DNA from: CAMCXE01 sp046347475
Lineage (GTDB): Bacteria; Pseudomonadota; Gammaproteobacteria; Pseudomonadales; Cellvibrionaceae
Length of the DNA stretch: 64,000 nt
NCBI GenBank assembly: GCA_046347475.1
Contig: JAXMGD010000001.1
Coordinates: 558,001 to 622,000, forward strand
Direction: 5' to 3'
Shown here: one piece after another, positions 34,744-42,888 of the stretch
Layout of the letters: each line of letters starts with the position of its first letter
How positions within the stretch are numbered: the stretch's first letter is position 1
Made by a program: the position numbers and the translations under genes
Notes under the pieces: generated by a model
The model's database searches: none
What the model was told of the DNA's origin: nothing
What the model saw: only the letters and a program-made list of their open reading frames with translations

Positions 34744-35208
34744 ATGCAGGCGAAACGTAAGAATATATCGGTACGCATGAGCGCTTGGGAACAAAAGCGG
34801 GTGCGGGAAATTGCCGAGCGGTTGGGGGTAAAAGAGTCGGACATGATTCGCTATTCCATCAGCAACACCCTGGGCAAATTAATGCCCTTCCATGATCGCT
34901 CTTATAAGGGCGCAAGCCTGATGCCTGCAGTGCTCGATAGCGCGGAGGAACTACTGCGTTACTTTCATTTAGATGCCGAGCAGCTCAATAAAATTATTAA
35001 TGACGGCGTTGATGACCCGCATAAGCGGGTCGCTGAGGAAGACTTAGAAATGCTTGTTTTAGGCCATTTTAACGAGCAATACATCCAGCAGCGCTTGGCG
35101 GAATTGTGCGATGGGCCGGTTGATAGCCGCCAAATACACCAAGCGCTACGCGATTACCTGGTGCGCAAATACATCAGTGCCACGAGCCAACCCTTAACCA
35201 CAGCTTAA
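34744..35208 (+). CDS. Ribbon-helix-helix-type DNA-binding regulator
   Basis: A 154-residue protein whose first 45 residues show the ribbon-helix-helix pattern: a basic start, strand NISVRMS, helix AWEQKRVREIAERLG, turn VKESD and helix MIRYSISNTLGKL. The remaining 100 residues are helical and unrecognised. ATG 34744 has gagg 6 bases upstream. It precedes a VPLPA-CTERM gene by 26 bases and the exopolysaccharide export genes, so it may regulate this cluster. There is no toxin gene next to it, which argues against a toxin-antitoxin role. Confidence 0.7.
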   Translation: MQAKRKNISVRMSAWEQKRVREIAERLGVKESDMIRYSISNTLGKLMPFHDRSYKGASLMPAVLDSAEELLRYFHLDAEQLNKIINDGVDDPHKRVAEEDLEMLVLGHFNEQYIQQRLAELCDGPVDSRQIHQALRDYLVRKYISATSQPLTTA

Positions 35209-35234
35209 TTTTTATTTATCTTTGGAGTGTAGTT

Positions 35235-35720
35235 ATGCAAATTAAAAGCGCAGTTTTTACGGCAGTTGTATTGGCGGCTGCAAGTAACTTAAGTCAGGCA
35301 GCGAGTGTTGATATAGCGGCCAGCGGCTCAGATGCCTGGAATAAAACCTTGGTAGGTACCTATGTCAAAAATACCAAAATTCATTTTTCTGATTCAGGTA
35401 AGTACACTATTAACCTGCAAGACACAGGTTTTGTAGGTAATTTTGAGATGTTAGGCGCTATGATTTCGTCCCCTTCCACCAAATATGTGGACATGGTGCT
35501 AGCACCCGAGCAGAAGACAAAACAACAAAATTTTAATATCGATAAAGCAGGCGATTATTTCCTCAGTGTGTTCGCCATTTCTGACTCGATTAACCGGCCG
35601 GCCACGTTTAACCTGTCCGTCAATGCGGTGCCCTTACCCTCTGCAGTTATTTTTATGTCCTCAGCCTTAATGGGCTTGGTGGCTTTTATGCGCCGTCGCA
35701 ACCAGCAGGCTAAGGTGTAG
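35235..35720 (+). CDS. VPLPA-CTERM sorting-domain protein
   Basis: A 161-residue exported protein: signal peptide (about 1-22), beta-rich mature domain (about 25-128) and a C-terminal sorting signal consisting of VPLPSA, a hydrophobic helix (VIFMSSALMGLVAFM) and a basic end RRRNQQAKV. This tripartite tail is the VPLPA variant of PEP-CTERM, cut by an exosortase in the inner membrane. Proteins of this kind often accompany exopolysaccharide loci, as here. It is probably co-transcribed with the RHH regulator gene. Confidence 0.9.
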   Translation: MQIKSAVFTAVVLAAASNLSQAASVDIAASGSDAWNKTLVGTYVKNTKIHFSDSGKYTINLQDTGFVGNFEMLGAMISSPSTKYVDMVLAPEQKTKQQNFNIDKAGDYFLSVFAISDSINRPATFNLSVNAVPLPSAVIFMSSALMGLVAFMRRRNQQAKV

Positions 35721-35736
35721 TATTCGGTTTGCTCAT

Positions 35737-35778
35737 GCAAGCCGTCGAAAAAAATGTTCAGGTTTTTTGACCGCTTGC
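35737..35778 (+). terminator. Hairpin after the VPLPA-CTERM gene, likely terminator
   Basis: gcaagc-c-gtc-g-aaaaaa pairs with tttttt-gac-c-gcttgc around a 9-base loop, 17 bases after the stop codon. The T-run lies inside the 3' arm rather than after it, so it is an atypical terminator or a repeat-derived hairpin. Confidence 0.55.
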
Positions 35779-35835
35779 AATGCTGAGTTTGCGTTAGGGC
35801 ACCATTGATTCATTGCTGGTGCCTAGGGGTAAAAG

Positions 35836-35892
35836 CTTGTTGAATACGACCTTGCCAGACCGTCGCCGCTAACCTATTTCAACACGCTATTA
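35836..35892 (+). repeat. Palindromic repeat family B, copy B2 (internally deleted)
   Basis: agcttgttgaatacgacctt runs directly into gccagaccgtcgccgctaac and ctatttcaacacgct. The two ends of family B are joined with the central 80-100 bases missing. Confidence 0.75.
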
Positions 35893-35971
35893 AAGCGCCT
35901 TGTCATGGTGTCCCAGCATTAAACCTGGCATTGCAATATTAAGTTCATATAGCCAGGTTAAAGTGTCATAA

Positions 35972-36607
35972 ATGAAACACTTGGATTTACTTATGCTTGC
36001 TGTTGCTAAAAAACGCTGCTGGTTTTATGTAGGCTGTTGTCTTCTGGCTATGTCTAGCCATGGGGCGGAATTGGTTGTGTCCAGCCATGGTACAGAACCG
36101 GGCGGGGCGGCAGTTGCCAATAAAGATAATTACGCCCTGCAAGCCGGTGATGTAATTGAATTATTGGTATGGAAAGAACCTGATTTAAGCCGGGAAATAT
36201 TAATCGGCCCGGACGGGTTTATCAGTATTCCTTTAATTGGTGCGGTGGAAGCAAAAAATAAAACCATTGATGAATTGCGTGTGGATATTAAAAAGCGTTT
36301 ATCCGCAGTGGTTAATGAGCCGAGTGTGAATATCAGCTTGCGCAATGTGGCAGGCAATAAAATATTTATTATCGGCAAGGTGGCTCGCCCTGGTGAGTAT
36401 CCGCTGTCTCAGCCGGTCGATGTTTTACAGGCGCTCAGCAAAGCAGGCGGTGTTACGCCATTTGCGGATGCCAGTGATATAAAAATAATTCGCCGCACAG
36501 GGCAGGATCAGGCAGTAATTCGATTTAACTACAATCAGGTGGAGCGCGGTAAACATCTGGAGCAAAACGTCACACTAGCCAGCGGCGATACCATTCTTGT
36601 GCCCTAA
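35972..36607 (+). CDS. Polysaccharide biosynthesis/export protein (Wza/EpsA-like, XrtA-type)
   Basis: A 211-residue exported protein with a Poly_export domain (about 52-125; YALQAGDVIELLVWKEPDLSR, DGFISIPLIGAV) and one SLBB domain (about 130-180; IFIIGKVARPGEYPL). The signal sequence has Cys residues in the hydrophobic core (YVGCC) but no clean lipobox, so lipidation is uncertain. It is short compared with Wza and resembles the export protein of PEP-CTERM/exosortase loci. It heads a four-gene operon. Confidence 0.88.
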   Translation: MKHLDLLMLAVAKKRCWFYVGCCLLAMSSHGAELVVSSHGTEPGGAAVANKDNYALQAGDVIELLVWKEPDLSREILIGPDGFISIPLIGAVEAKNKTIDELRVDIKKRLSAVVNEPSVNISLRNVAGNKIFIIGKVARPGEYPLSQPVDVLQALSKAGGVTPFADASDIKIIRRTGQDQAVIRFNYNQVERGKHLEQNVTLASGDTILVP

Positions 36608-36614
36608 TCCTGTT

Positions 36615-37793
36615 ATGCGCCAGATAGGTTGTGCGGGTAAAAATTGGCAGGGTATGTGGCTGTGTGCATTGATGGTGCCCTATTGCCAAGCTGCGGATAT
36701 TAATTGGGCGGCAACCATGCAATCGCGTTTGCAGTATCAAGATAATATCACCTTATCTGAAGCTAACCCCATAGCGGATACTGCAGGGCAATTGTGGTTT
36801 AACTCGCAGCTTTGGCGTAAAACACAATCCCAAGAGAGCCAATTAAGCCTGGCACTCAAAGATGATCAATACGCAGAACACAGTGAATTTGAGCAGGATT
36901 TACGCAGCCTATCCTTAGATCAGATGATTAAGGGGGAGTTATCGCGCTATGCCCTTAAAGCGGAGGTGAGTCGTTCGACGACACTGGGTAATGGATATGA
37001 GTCTGGTGAATTTGTGCGGCGCAATCTGGCGGTCAATAGTCGAATATTTAATGCTAGTGCGGACCGCCAAGTAAATGAATTCCTTTCGGCGAGCTTAAGT
37101 GGTGGTGCCACGTTTGTACGCTATCACTACATGCCAAATAGTGATAGTCAGGATTATGATGACCGAAATTACACTACATCCATAAAGTACCAAGACAAAG
37201 CCAACGCGGATTGGCAATTGGCTTTATATACTGATGGCCTTGATCAATTACAAAGTCGCTTGGCGGTCGATACTACAGGTGCGACCTTGCAGCGCAATTA
37301 TAAATGGAATGAGCTTTGGTTGCTCAGCGGGAAAATTGGCCGACGCAAATCTCAATTTGACGGCCGAACCTGGTGGGGCGGACATTTTCACCAGAAAAAT
37401 TATGCCCGAGTTTCATCCATAGATATTAGACGTACAGCTGAGCTTAATTCCTTGGCGATTGGACTGAGCGAGGATATATCAACGCGCATTAATGGTGTGG
37501 TTGATGAAACTCGACGCTTAAGCAGCGGGTGGGAGGGTAAAGGGTCTGAGCGGTCAGTTGTAAAGCTGGCTATTAGCCTGGTTGATCGCAAACCGATTAA
37601 AACCTCTTTTTATAATGATGATGCAACGTCTTACACAACGTTTAATGCAGCTTGGCAATACAGGCTGAGCGAAACACTTAGCAGCGATTTACAACTGCGT
37701 CGGGTGGAGCGCGCAAATACGTCCCGCGCCAACCGCGAAGAGGCCGAAAATAGCATGGTCTCTATCGGTTTGCGCTGGCAGCTATACCCTTAA
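36615..37793 (+). CDS. Outer-membrane beta-barrel protein of the exopolysaccharide locus
   Basis: A 392-residue exported protein with a signal sequence ending CQA-AD (about 29). The rest consists of amphipathic beta-strands with aromatic ends (SMVSIGLRWQLYP at the C-terminus), as in the PEP-CTERM-system-associated outer-membrane proteins. Start ATG 36615 is preferred over the upstream TTG. It lies 7 bases after the export gene and 23 before the chain-length gene. It probably gives the outer-membrane pore for the polymer. Confidence 0.75.
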   Translation: MRQIGCAGKNWQGMWLCALMVPYCQAADINWAATMQSRLQYQDNITLSEANPIADTAGQLWFNSQLWRKTQSQESQLSLALKDDQYAEHSEFEQDLRSLSLDQMIKGELSRYALKAEVSRSTTLGNGYESGEFVRRNLAVNSRIFNASADRQVNEFLSASLSGGATFVRYHYMPNSDSQDYDDRNYTTSIKYQDKANADWQLALYTDGLDQLQSRLAVDTTGATLQRNYKWNELWLLSGKIGRRKSQFDGRTWWGGHFHQKNYARVSSIDIRRTAELNSLAIGLSEDISTRINGVVDETRRLSSGWEGKGSERSVVKLAISLVDRKPIKTSFYNDDATSYTTFNAAWQYRLSETLSSDLQLRRVERANTSRANREEAENSMVSIGLRWQLYP

Positions 37794-37816
37794 ATTTGAT
37801 CGATGGCAAATAGACT

Positions 37817-39541
37817 ATGGCGAACGGGCAATTTGAACTAGCGGAACTAAAACGAATGTTAAGGCGTCGCCGCAAGCCCGCCTTGTGGGTCGGGGCTGGG
37901 GTATTTTTGATTGGCCTTTTGGTGGCGATTTTTGTGCCGCCCACTTATGTATCTTCATCAACAATATTAATTGAGCAGCAGGAAATACCGCAGGATTTAG
38001 TGCGCTCCACGGTGACGAGTTTTGCCGATCAGCGCATTCAATCCATTACCCAGCGCACCATGACGTTTGCGAATTTAAGTGATTTAATCAAAAAATATGA
38101 TCTCTATGCAGATGATCGCAAATCTGAGCCTATGGAAGCGATTATTGAATACATGCGCCGAGACATAAAAACCAAAATAATCAGCGCAGACGTAGTTGAC
38201 CCTAGAAGCGGCAAGCCCGTTGAAGCAACCATTGCGTTTTCGATCAAATACCATAGCCGTAATGCCGACACCGCCCAAAAAGTGGCGGGCGAAATTACCA
38301 GTTTGTTTCTCAATGAAAACCTAAAAAATCGCAAAGAGATGGCGAGCCTAACCGAGGAGTTTTTAGGTAAAAGCTTGGAAGAAGAGCGGGATAAATTAAA
38401 AGGGTTGGAAACGCGCATGGCTCAATTTAAACAGGAGCATGCTAAAGAGCTGCCCGAATTCAGCCAGTTCACATTTTCCACCCTGGAGCGCTCAGAAACC
38501 GAGGCGCGTGAACGTGCGGCGCGTATTGATGCACTGCAGGAGCGGCGAATTTTTTTAAAAGGTGAGCTGGCCCGTTTAGGCTCTAGCCGCATAGTCACCG
38601 GGGGTGATTTAAATAGCCTTACCCCTGAGGATCGGTTGCGTTATTTATATAATTTGTCCCTACAGTTAAAAACCCAATACGGCGCCAATCACCCTGATGT
38701 GATCCGCACTAACACTGCTATTAACGAATTGTTGGCCAGCGGTGCGCAGTTGCGCGATAAAAGCTTTTTAACGGATATCAAGCAGCGTAAAACGCAAGAG
38801 CTTAAAGTGCTGGAAAGCAAATATGCCGCCAGCCATCCAGATGTGGTTAAACTGCGTCAACAGATCGAACAGTTGGATAAACAGGGCAGCGGTAGTGTAT
38901 CGACCGGCTTCGAACACTCTAATAATCCGGACTACATACAACTGGCAACACAGCTGCAGGCGATTGAACAAAATATTAATTCTGAGCAGAGCCTGATGGG
39001 TGATCTGCAGGCAAAAATTCAAAATCTACAAGCCTCGCTCAGCCAATCACCCAAGGTTGAGCAAGATTATCGTGCGCTTATGCGCGAGTTAGAAAATGCC
39101 AATCGAAATGTTTTGGAATATCAAGCCAAACAGACCCAGGCCAAATTAGCCACCCAATTGGAACAAGAGCAAAAAGGGGAGCGCTTTACCCTTATTGAGC
39201 CGCCTATGCGGCCGGAAGAACCGGTCAGCCCCAATCGGCCTTTACTATTTATATTGGCCGTTATTTTAAGTGTTGCCGCCGGGGTGGGGAGTGTATTCGG
39301 CTTAGAAAAACTCGACACCAGCGTGCGCTCGGAGGCGAGTTTAATGCGGCTAAGTGGGGTGGCCCCCTTGGTGGTTATACCTCATATGGCCACCGCGCCT
39401 CTACAGCAACGCTCATTAGTCACTTGGCAACCACTTGCTGTGTCAGCGGGATTTATCCTGGTGATTATCAGCCTCGTGCATTTTTTATATAAGCCGCTGG
39501 ATGTGGTGTATTACATTTTAATCCGTAAATTTATTGGGTAA
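37817..39541 (+). CDS. Polysaccharide chain-length determinant protein (Wzz family)
   Basis: A 574-residue inner-membrane co-polymerase. The N-terminal Wzz domain has a first membrane helix at about 24-44 (ALWVGAGVFLIGLLVAIFV) and the YVSSSTILIEQQEIPQDLV segment. A long periplasmic coiled coil follows (about 180-440). Two further hydrophobic segments are near the C-terminus (about 478-500 and 538-560). There is no kinase domain. It fits the XrtA-system chain-length family and pairs with the separate BY-kinase encoded next. Confidence 0.9.
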   Translation: MANGQFELAELKRMLRRRRKPALWVGAGVFLIGLLVAIFVPPTYVSSSTILIEQQEIPQDLVRSTVTSFADQRIQSITQRTMTFANLSDLIKKYDLYADDRKSEPMEAIIEYMRRDIKTKIISADVVDPRSGKPVEATIAFSIKYHSRNADTAQKVAGEITSLFLNENLKNRKEMASLTEEFLGKSLEEERDKLKGLETRMAQFKQEHAKELPEFSQFTFSTLERSETEARERAARIDALQERRIFLKGELARLGSSRIVTGGDLNSLTPEDRLRYLYNLSLQLKTQYGANHPDVIRTNTAINELLASGAQLRDKSFLTDIKQRKTQELKVLESKYAASHPDVVKLRQQIEQLDKQGSGSVSTGFEHSNNPDYIQLATQLQAIEQNINSEQSLMGDLQAKIQNLQASLSQSPKVEQDYRALMRELENANRNVLEYQAKQTQAKLATQLEQEQKGERFTLIEPPMRPEEPVSPNRPLLFILAVILSVAAGVGSVFGLEKLDTSVRSEASLMRLSGVAPLVVIPHMATAPLQQRSLVTWQPLAVSAGFILVIISLVHFLYKPLDVVYYILIRKFIG

Positions 39542-39549
39542 GTAATCCT

Positions 39550-40149
39550 ATGCTCCAGGCTAGCCATCATTTTGATTTATTAGCAGCGCAGATATTTGCG
39601 AAATTGCAGGAGCACCAGTGGCGCACTTTTGGTATTACCAGCGCCCGTGATGGAGAAGGTAAATCTACCGTGGCCCATCGATTGGCATTGAGTATGGCCC
39701 GAGAGCGCAAGCACACCGTTATGCTGGTGGATCTGAACGTATTTAACCCTCAGGTACACAGCCTATTTAAGCGCAAGAATGACAAGCATTTAGGCCAGGT
39801 ATTAAGTGGCACAGCCGATTTTGCCGACATCATTCAAACAACTGATTATGAGCGTTTAAAAATTGTGGCCAATAGCCAATCGGGCATAGCTGGCGCAGAT
39901 TTAATGAGCTCTTTTACCTTCGAGCGCTTAATTGCTGAAATCAGCCAGCGTTATGCGGATCGAATCTGCATTTTTGATATGCCGTCTTACTTAGAATCCA
40001 ATGCGGCATTAACCGTGACGCCGTTTCTCGACAGTTTATTGCTGGTAGTGCGGGACGGTGTTACTCAAGCCAAGGATTTAACGTCTGTTTCCCGCCTATT
40101 GGGCGAGCGCCAAATATTGGGCTTGGTATTAAACGACGCTGCGGCCTAA
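39550..40149 (+). CDS. BY-kinase-type ATPase of exopolysaccharide synthesis (CpsD/Wzc-C-like)
   Basis: A 199-residue cytoplasmic P-loop protein: Walker A SARDGEGKST (about 31-40), Walker A' MLVDLN (about 58-63) and a Walker B-like RICIFDMP. It lacks the C-terminal tyrosine cluster of classical BY-kinases and is rather short, so it may signal without autophosphorylation of a tail. It starts 8 bases after the chain-length gene, whose cytoplasmic end should activate it. A strong terminator closes the operon. Confidence 0.85.
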   Translation: MLQASHHFDLLAAQIFAKLQEHQWRTFGITSARDGEGKSTVAHRLALSMARERKHTVMLVDLNVFNPQVHSLFKRKNDKHLGQVLSGTADFADIIQTTDYERLKIVANSQSGIAGADLMSSFTFERLIAEISQRYADRICIFDMPSYLESNAALTVTPFLDSLLLVVRDGVTQAKDLTSVSRLLGERQILGLVLNDAAA

Positions 40150-40280
40150 GCGCTAGTAAGCCCCTTTTTAAACACACAGGTCCGGTTATCTGCAGAGGTT
40201 TTAGCGGAGCGATGACACAATAGAATAGGACGATCTATTTTGTCGTAGGGAATAATAGCTGTTTGAATAAGTCAAACACG

Positions 40281-40311
40281 AAAAAGCCAGCTTTATCGCT
40301 GGCTTTTTTTT
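40281..40311 (+). terminator. Rho-independent terminator of the exopolysaccharide operon
   Basis: Stem agccagc/gctggct with loop tttatc, A-run on the left and eight T on the right. It can act in both directions, also serving the converging gene. Confidence 0.92.
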
Positions 40312-40382
40312 AACTCAATATGCCTTCAATAGGCATTTGCAAGGCCTGTGCTATCAACCAGCCCTCGGCCTTGAATAGGCGA

Positions 40383-40949
40383 TTAACCGCGCTTGCGCAG
40401 GGTTTTTACCAGCGCAAGCAAGCCAAGGCCCATGGCCATTAAAGGCAGGCTAGGCGGCAATGGAACAGGTGCCATATTGGCTATGCCCGCGTAGCTGCCA
40501 CCTAGGCTGCCCATCACGGCACCACTCACCTTTATTAGATAATCGCCACCGCTAAGCACAGTGGGCTGAATCACTGAAGTGGTTTGCACCGCATTCCCAA
40601 AACTTGTTTGGCTTGTTGCGCCACTGGTAATCAGGGCACCAATATTTAATTGGTTGCCATTTAGGCTGCCGTGGTACAACTCGCTGTTCAGTTGCAATCC
40701 AAATAATTGCGCAAAGGAAATTGACGCGGTAATACCATTAAAATTCGCCGCAGGAACAGAAAACGCATACCAGTCGGTAAATGATGTTTGTTGTGTGCTG
40801 AAGCTGTTTTGATAGGAGAGGGTTGTAGACGCGGTGAAATCGCCTAGGTCGACCATCTGGGCTGATGCCGTATGAGCCGCGCCTAAACTAGCGGCCAGTA
40901 AAAGCGGCCCTACAAAAGATTTTAATTGATAAATTGATTTGAGCGCCAT
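40383..40949 (-). CDS. VPxP-CTERM sorting-domain protein
   Basis: A 188-residue exported protein: signal peptide (about 1-30, ending ASA-QM), a beta-rich domain with YAFSVPA and GGDYLIKVSGAVMG segments, and a C-terminal tail VPLPPSLPLMAMGLGLLALV followed by KTLRKRG. The tail has the VPLP motif, helix and basic cluster of exosortase substrates. ATG 40949 is chosen because the signal peptide begins there; the frame extends upstream without a credible start. Confidence 0.85.
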   Translation of the reverse strand: MALKSIYQLKSFVGPLLLAASLGAAHTASAQMVDLGDFTASTTLSYQNSFSTQQTSFTDWYAFSVPAANFNGITASISFAQLFGLQLNSELYHGSLNGNQLNIGALITSGATSQTSFGNAVQTTSVIQPTVLSGGDYLIKVSGAVMGSLGGSYAGIANMAPVPLPPSLPLMAMGLGLLALVKTLRKRG

Positions 40950-41573
40950 GGCGATACCTGTGTTGGCTGTGATTAATAATGCGTTGAATGAGCTGGCGAG
41001 ATAAAGCGCTTCGGGGCCTGGCCAGTGTAACAATGGTGATATTTTAAGTATGCAATTAGACACCTAGGTAATATAACCGACACATATTTTTAAAGGCAAC
41101 ATCACCCGGCTGTTTGCGAGCCTGGCACTTGCCGAGTTTAGCCTCGGTAAATTCATGGTATTTTGTAACTAATTGTTTTTATTGGGTTTAATGTTTGGTT
41201 GGGAGGTGTGTTGAGGTTTGTTTACGACAATAATTTTTTGCGACAAATGTGTACAAAATGTTTCTTTTTTGTGACAAAAAATTAGGTGGTTTAACGTTTT
41301 ATTGCCTCGGTTACAGGTTCGTGTAGGGCGTGCCGATTAATTATGGGTTTTCACCCGCCTGAATATAATTTTATTCATTTTGGTCATCTGGTTGTATTAG
41401 GCCGAATTCTGCTCTTGAAAATACGGCAGTTTATGCGTCACCTAGCTGCAAAAAATCGGTGCTCAGATGCTGTGCCCCTATGGATATTCTGATTTGTGGG
41501 GGATGGCGCAGCTCGGCACCGGTTGCGCTTGCAATAACACACGCCCTTACAACTATGGTTTAGGATGTATCTT
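40950..41573. other. Divergent promoter region between two VPxP-CTERM genes
   Basis: No gene was found in 620 bases. A T- and A-rich part at 41220-41290 carries four gacaa-like motifs (41225, 41240, 41251 as gtacaa, 41271) that resemble the repeats before the RHH regulator gene. Both flanking genes encode exosortase substrates, so shared regulation from this region is likely. Confidence 0.45.
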
Positions 41574-42389
41574 ATGAATAAAAATATTTTATGCGCCCTT
41601 ATAGGCGCGGCAGGATTTTTGTTTGCTGCCTACTCGGCCCATGCCGCACCGGTTAGTTTAAAAGTAGACATACAGCAAACCAATGACGACGGCAGTTTGG
41701 TCAGTGGGTTAAAAACCAGTAAAACCTGGGATTTAAGCGACGAATCACTCTGGACTCCCACCCCTTCTGACCCTGAAGTATTCGATTTGATTAATACGGG
41801 CCTTAAGTGGAAAAACAGAAGTAGCCTGGCGTTTGGTTCTGCCGCTGAAGTGTACATTAACGATCTTAAATACGACGCAGACCCGCTGCTGAGTTTTGAT
41901 ATTACATTAATGAACAATACAGCGTTTAATCAAACCTATTCACTTTCCTATAACACGCCTTTGCTGCCTATGCTGACGGGTGCTGTGAATGCTACATCTC
42001 AGTTAACGGCTGTTTTAACCGATGCCAATAACAACGGCACAGCTAAAATTGCTCCCCTGGCGGGCAGCAGTATTTTGCGTGCATTTGACTTTACGGTTAA
42101 CGGCACTGAAATTCCAAAAAATGTTGATATAGGCAATAACTTCACTATAACAACGGGTACCGCCAGTAAAAGTTGGTCCGCCGCCAACAGCTTGGTGTGT
42201 GGCACGGGGGATTTTTCCTGTGAAACTATGTCTGCGGTATTAACCCTGACTTTGTCTAAAGGCGATAAGGTGCGGTTATACGGTGAGGTAGAGCAAATAC
42301 AAGCGGTGCCTGTGCCAAGCTCTGCGCTGCTATTGGGCTCTGTGTTGGCCTTATTGGCCGGTGTGCGCCGTAAAGTAGGGAAGGCCTAG
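41574..42389 (+). CDS. PEP-CTERM-like (VPVPSS) sorting-domain protein
   Basis: A 271-residue exported protein: signal peptide (about 1-25, ending AHA-AP), a beta-rich domain with THxN-type appearance (LKVDIQQTNDD, WDLSDESLW) and C-terminal tail VPVPSSALLLGSVLALLAGV followed by RRKVGKA. ATG 41574 follows agga by 8 bases; an in-frame ATG at 41565 is less well placed. The two Cys residues (LVCGTGDFSCE) may form a disulfide. Confidence 0.85.
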   Translation: MNKNILCALIGAAGFLFAAYSAHAAPVSLKVDIQQTNDDGSLVSGLKTSKTWDLSDESLWTPTPSDPEVFDLINTGLKWKNRSSLAFGSAAEVYINDLKYDADPLLSFDITLMNNTAFNQTYSLSYNTPLLPMLTGAVNATSQLTAVLTDANNNGTAKIAPLAGSSILRAFDFTVNGTEIPKNVDIGNNFTITTGTASKSWSAANSLVCGTGDFSCETMSAVLTLTLSKGDKVRLYGEVEQIQAVPVPSSALLLGSVLALLAGVRRKVGKA

Positions 42390-42440
42390 TGGTGATTTTG
42401 ATTAAGGATAATCAGGCCAGGATGCCTAGTTATTTCTTAA

Positions 42441-42582
42441 CAGCGTGTTGAAATACTGTCTTGCTAGGCCTGGCGGCGTTAAATTTGGCGCAAAAATCCC
42501 GAGGTTACACCTAGTAAATGAGTTTTTTCCGTCATATATTCCTTGCCATACCGGCGCCGCCAACCTATTTCCATAGGCTGTT
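42441..42582 (+). repeat. Palindromic repeat family B, copy B3
   Basis: It begins cagcgtgttgaaatactgtc, contains cctggcggcgttaaatttgg and ttacacctagtaaatgag, and ends cgccgccaacctatttcc. The family order of elements is complete. Confidence 0.85.
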
Positions 42583-42592
42583 AAGCACGCGC

Positions 42593-42705
42593 TGATTAAT
42601 TCCAAATTTTGACTTTTACAAAAGTGCCTAAGTGCCCCCTTTGGGCGCAGGCAAGGGCTCCATGGCTGCGACGGTTTTGAACAAGGCAATAATTGGAATT
42701 AATCA
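42593..42705. repeat. MITE-like element G with 13-bp perfect terminal inverted repeats
   Basis: tgattaattccaa (42593-42605) is mirrored by ttggaattaatca (42693-42705). The 87-base centre contains gggctccatggctgcgacgg. The terminal sequence is reminiscent of element E (ctctgattaa) but not the same. Confidence 0.75.
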
Positions 42706-42712
42706 TACTGCC

Positions 42713-42750
42713 GGGGCGCCAGCAATGAATACACATCATTTCAGACCGTC
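42713..42750 (+). repeat. Half copy of palindromic repeat family A (A5)
   Basis: The left border and outer arm (ggcgccagcaatgaatacac then atcatttcagac) are present; the inner hairpin and the right arm are missing. Confidence 0.75.
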
Positions 42751-42888
42751 AATCAGGCGGGTCTTGTTAATGCGCCCACAGGGATGGTTTGCCGGTGTGT
42801 TTGAAATTCTAGGTATTCTTGGCGTTGAACAGGCTACTAGGCGGTAATTATAAAAAACACCCTCCATGGCAATCCTTAATAAAAAACC

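Larger units (their letters stand above)
42390..42888. repeat. Intergenic block of three different repeat elements
   Basis: Copy B3 (42441-42582), element G (42593-42705) and half copy A5 (42713-42750) follow one another with gaps of about 10 bases. No gene is present. The block separates converging genes. Confidence 0.75.

Noticed and set aside
34744..35208. Ribbon-helix-helix protein as antitoxin of a toxin-antitoxin pair
   Set aside because: The adjacent gene encodes a VPLPA-CTERM exported protein rather than a toxin, and the protein is larger than typical antitoxins.
41500..41560. Possible sigma-54 promoter (ggcac...ttgc) before the VPVPSS-CTERM gene
   Set aside because: The spacing between the ggcac and ttgc elements is 3 or 8 bases instead of 5, so the match to the consensus is poor.
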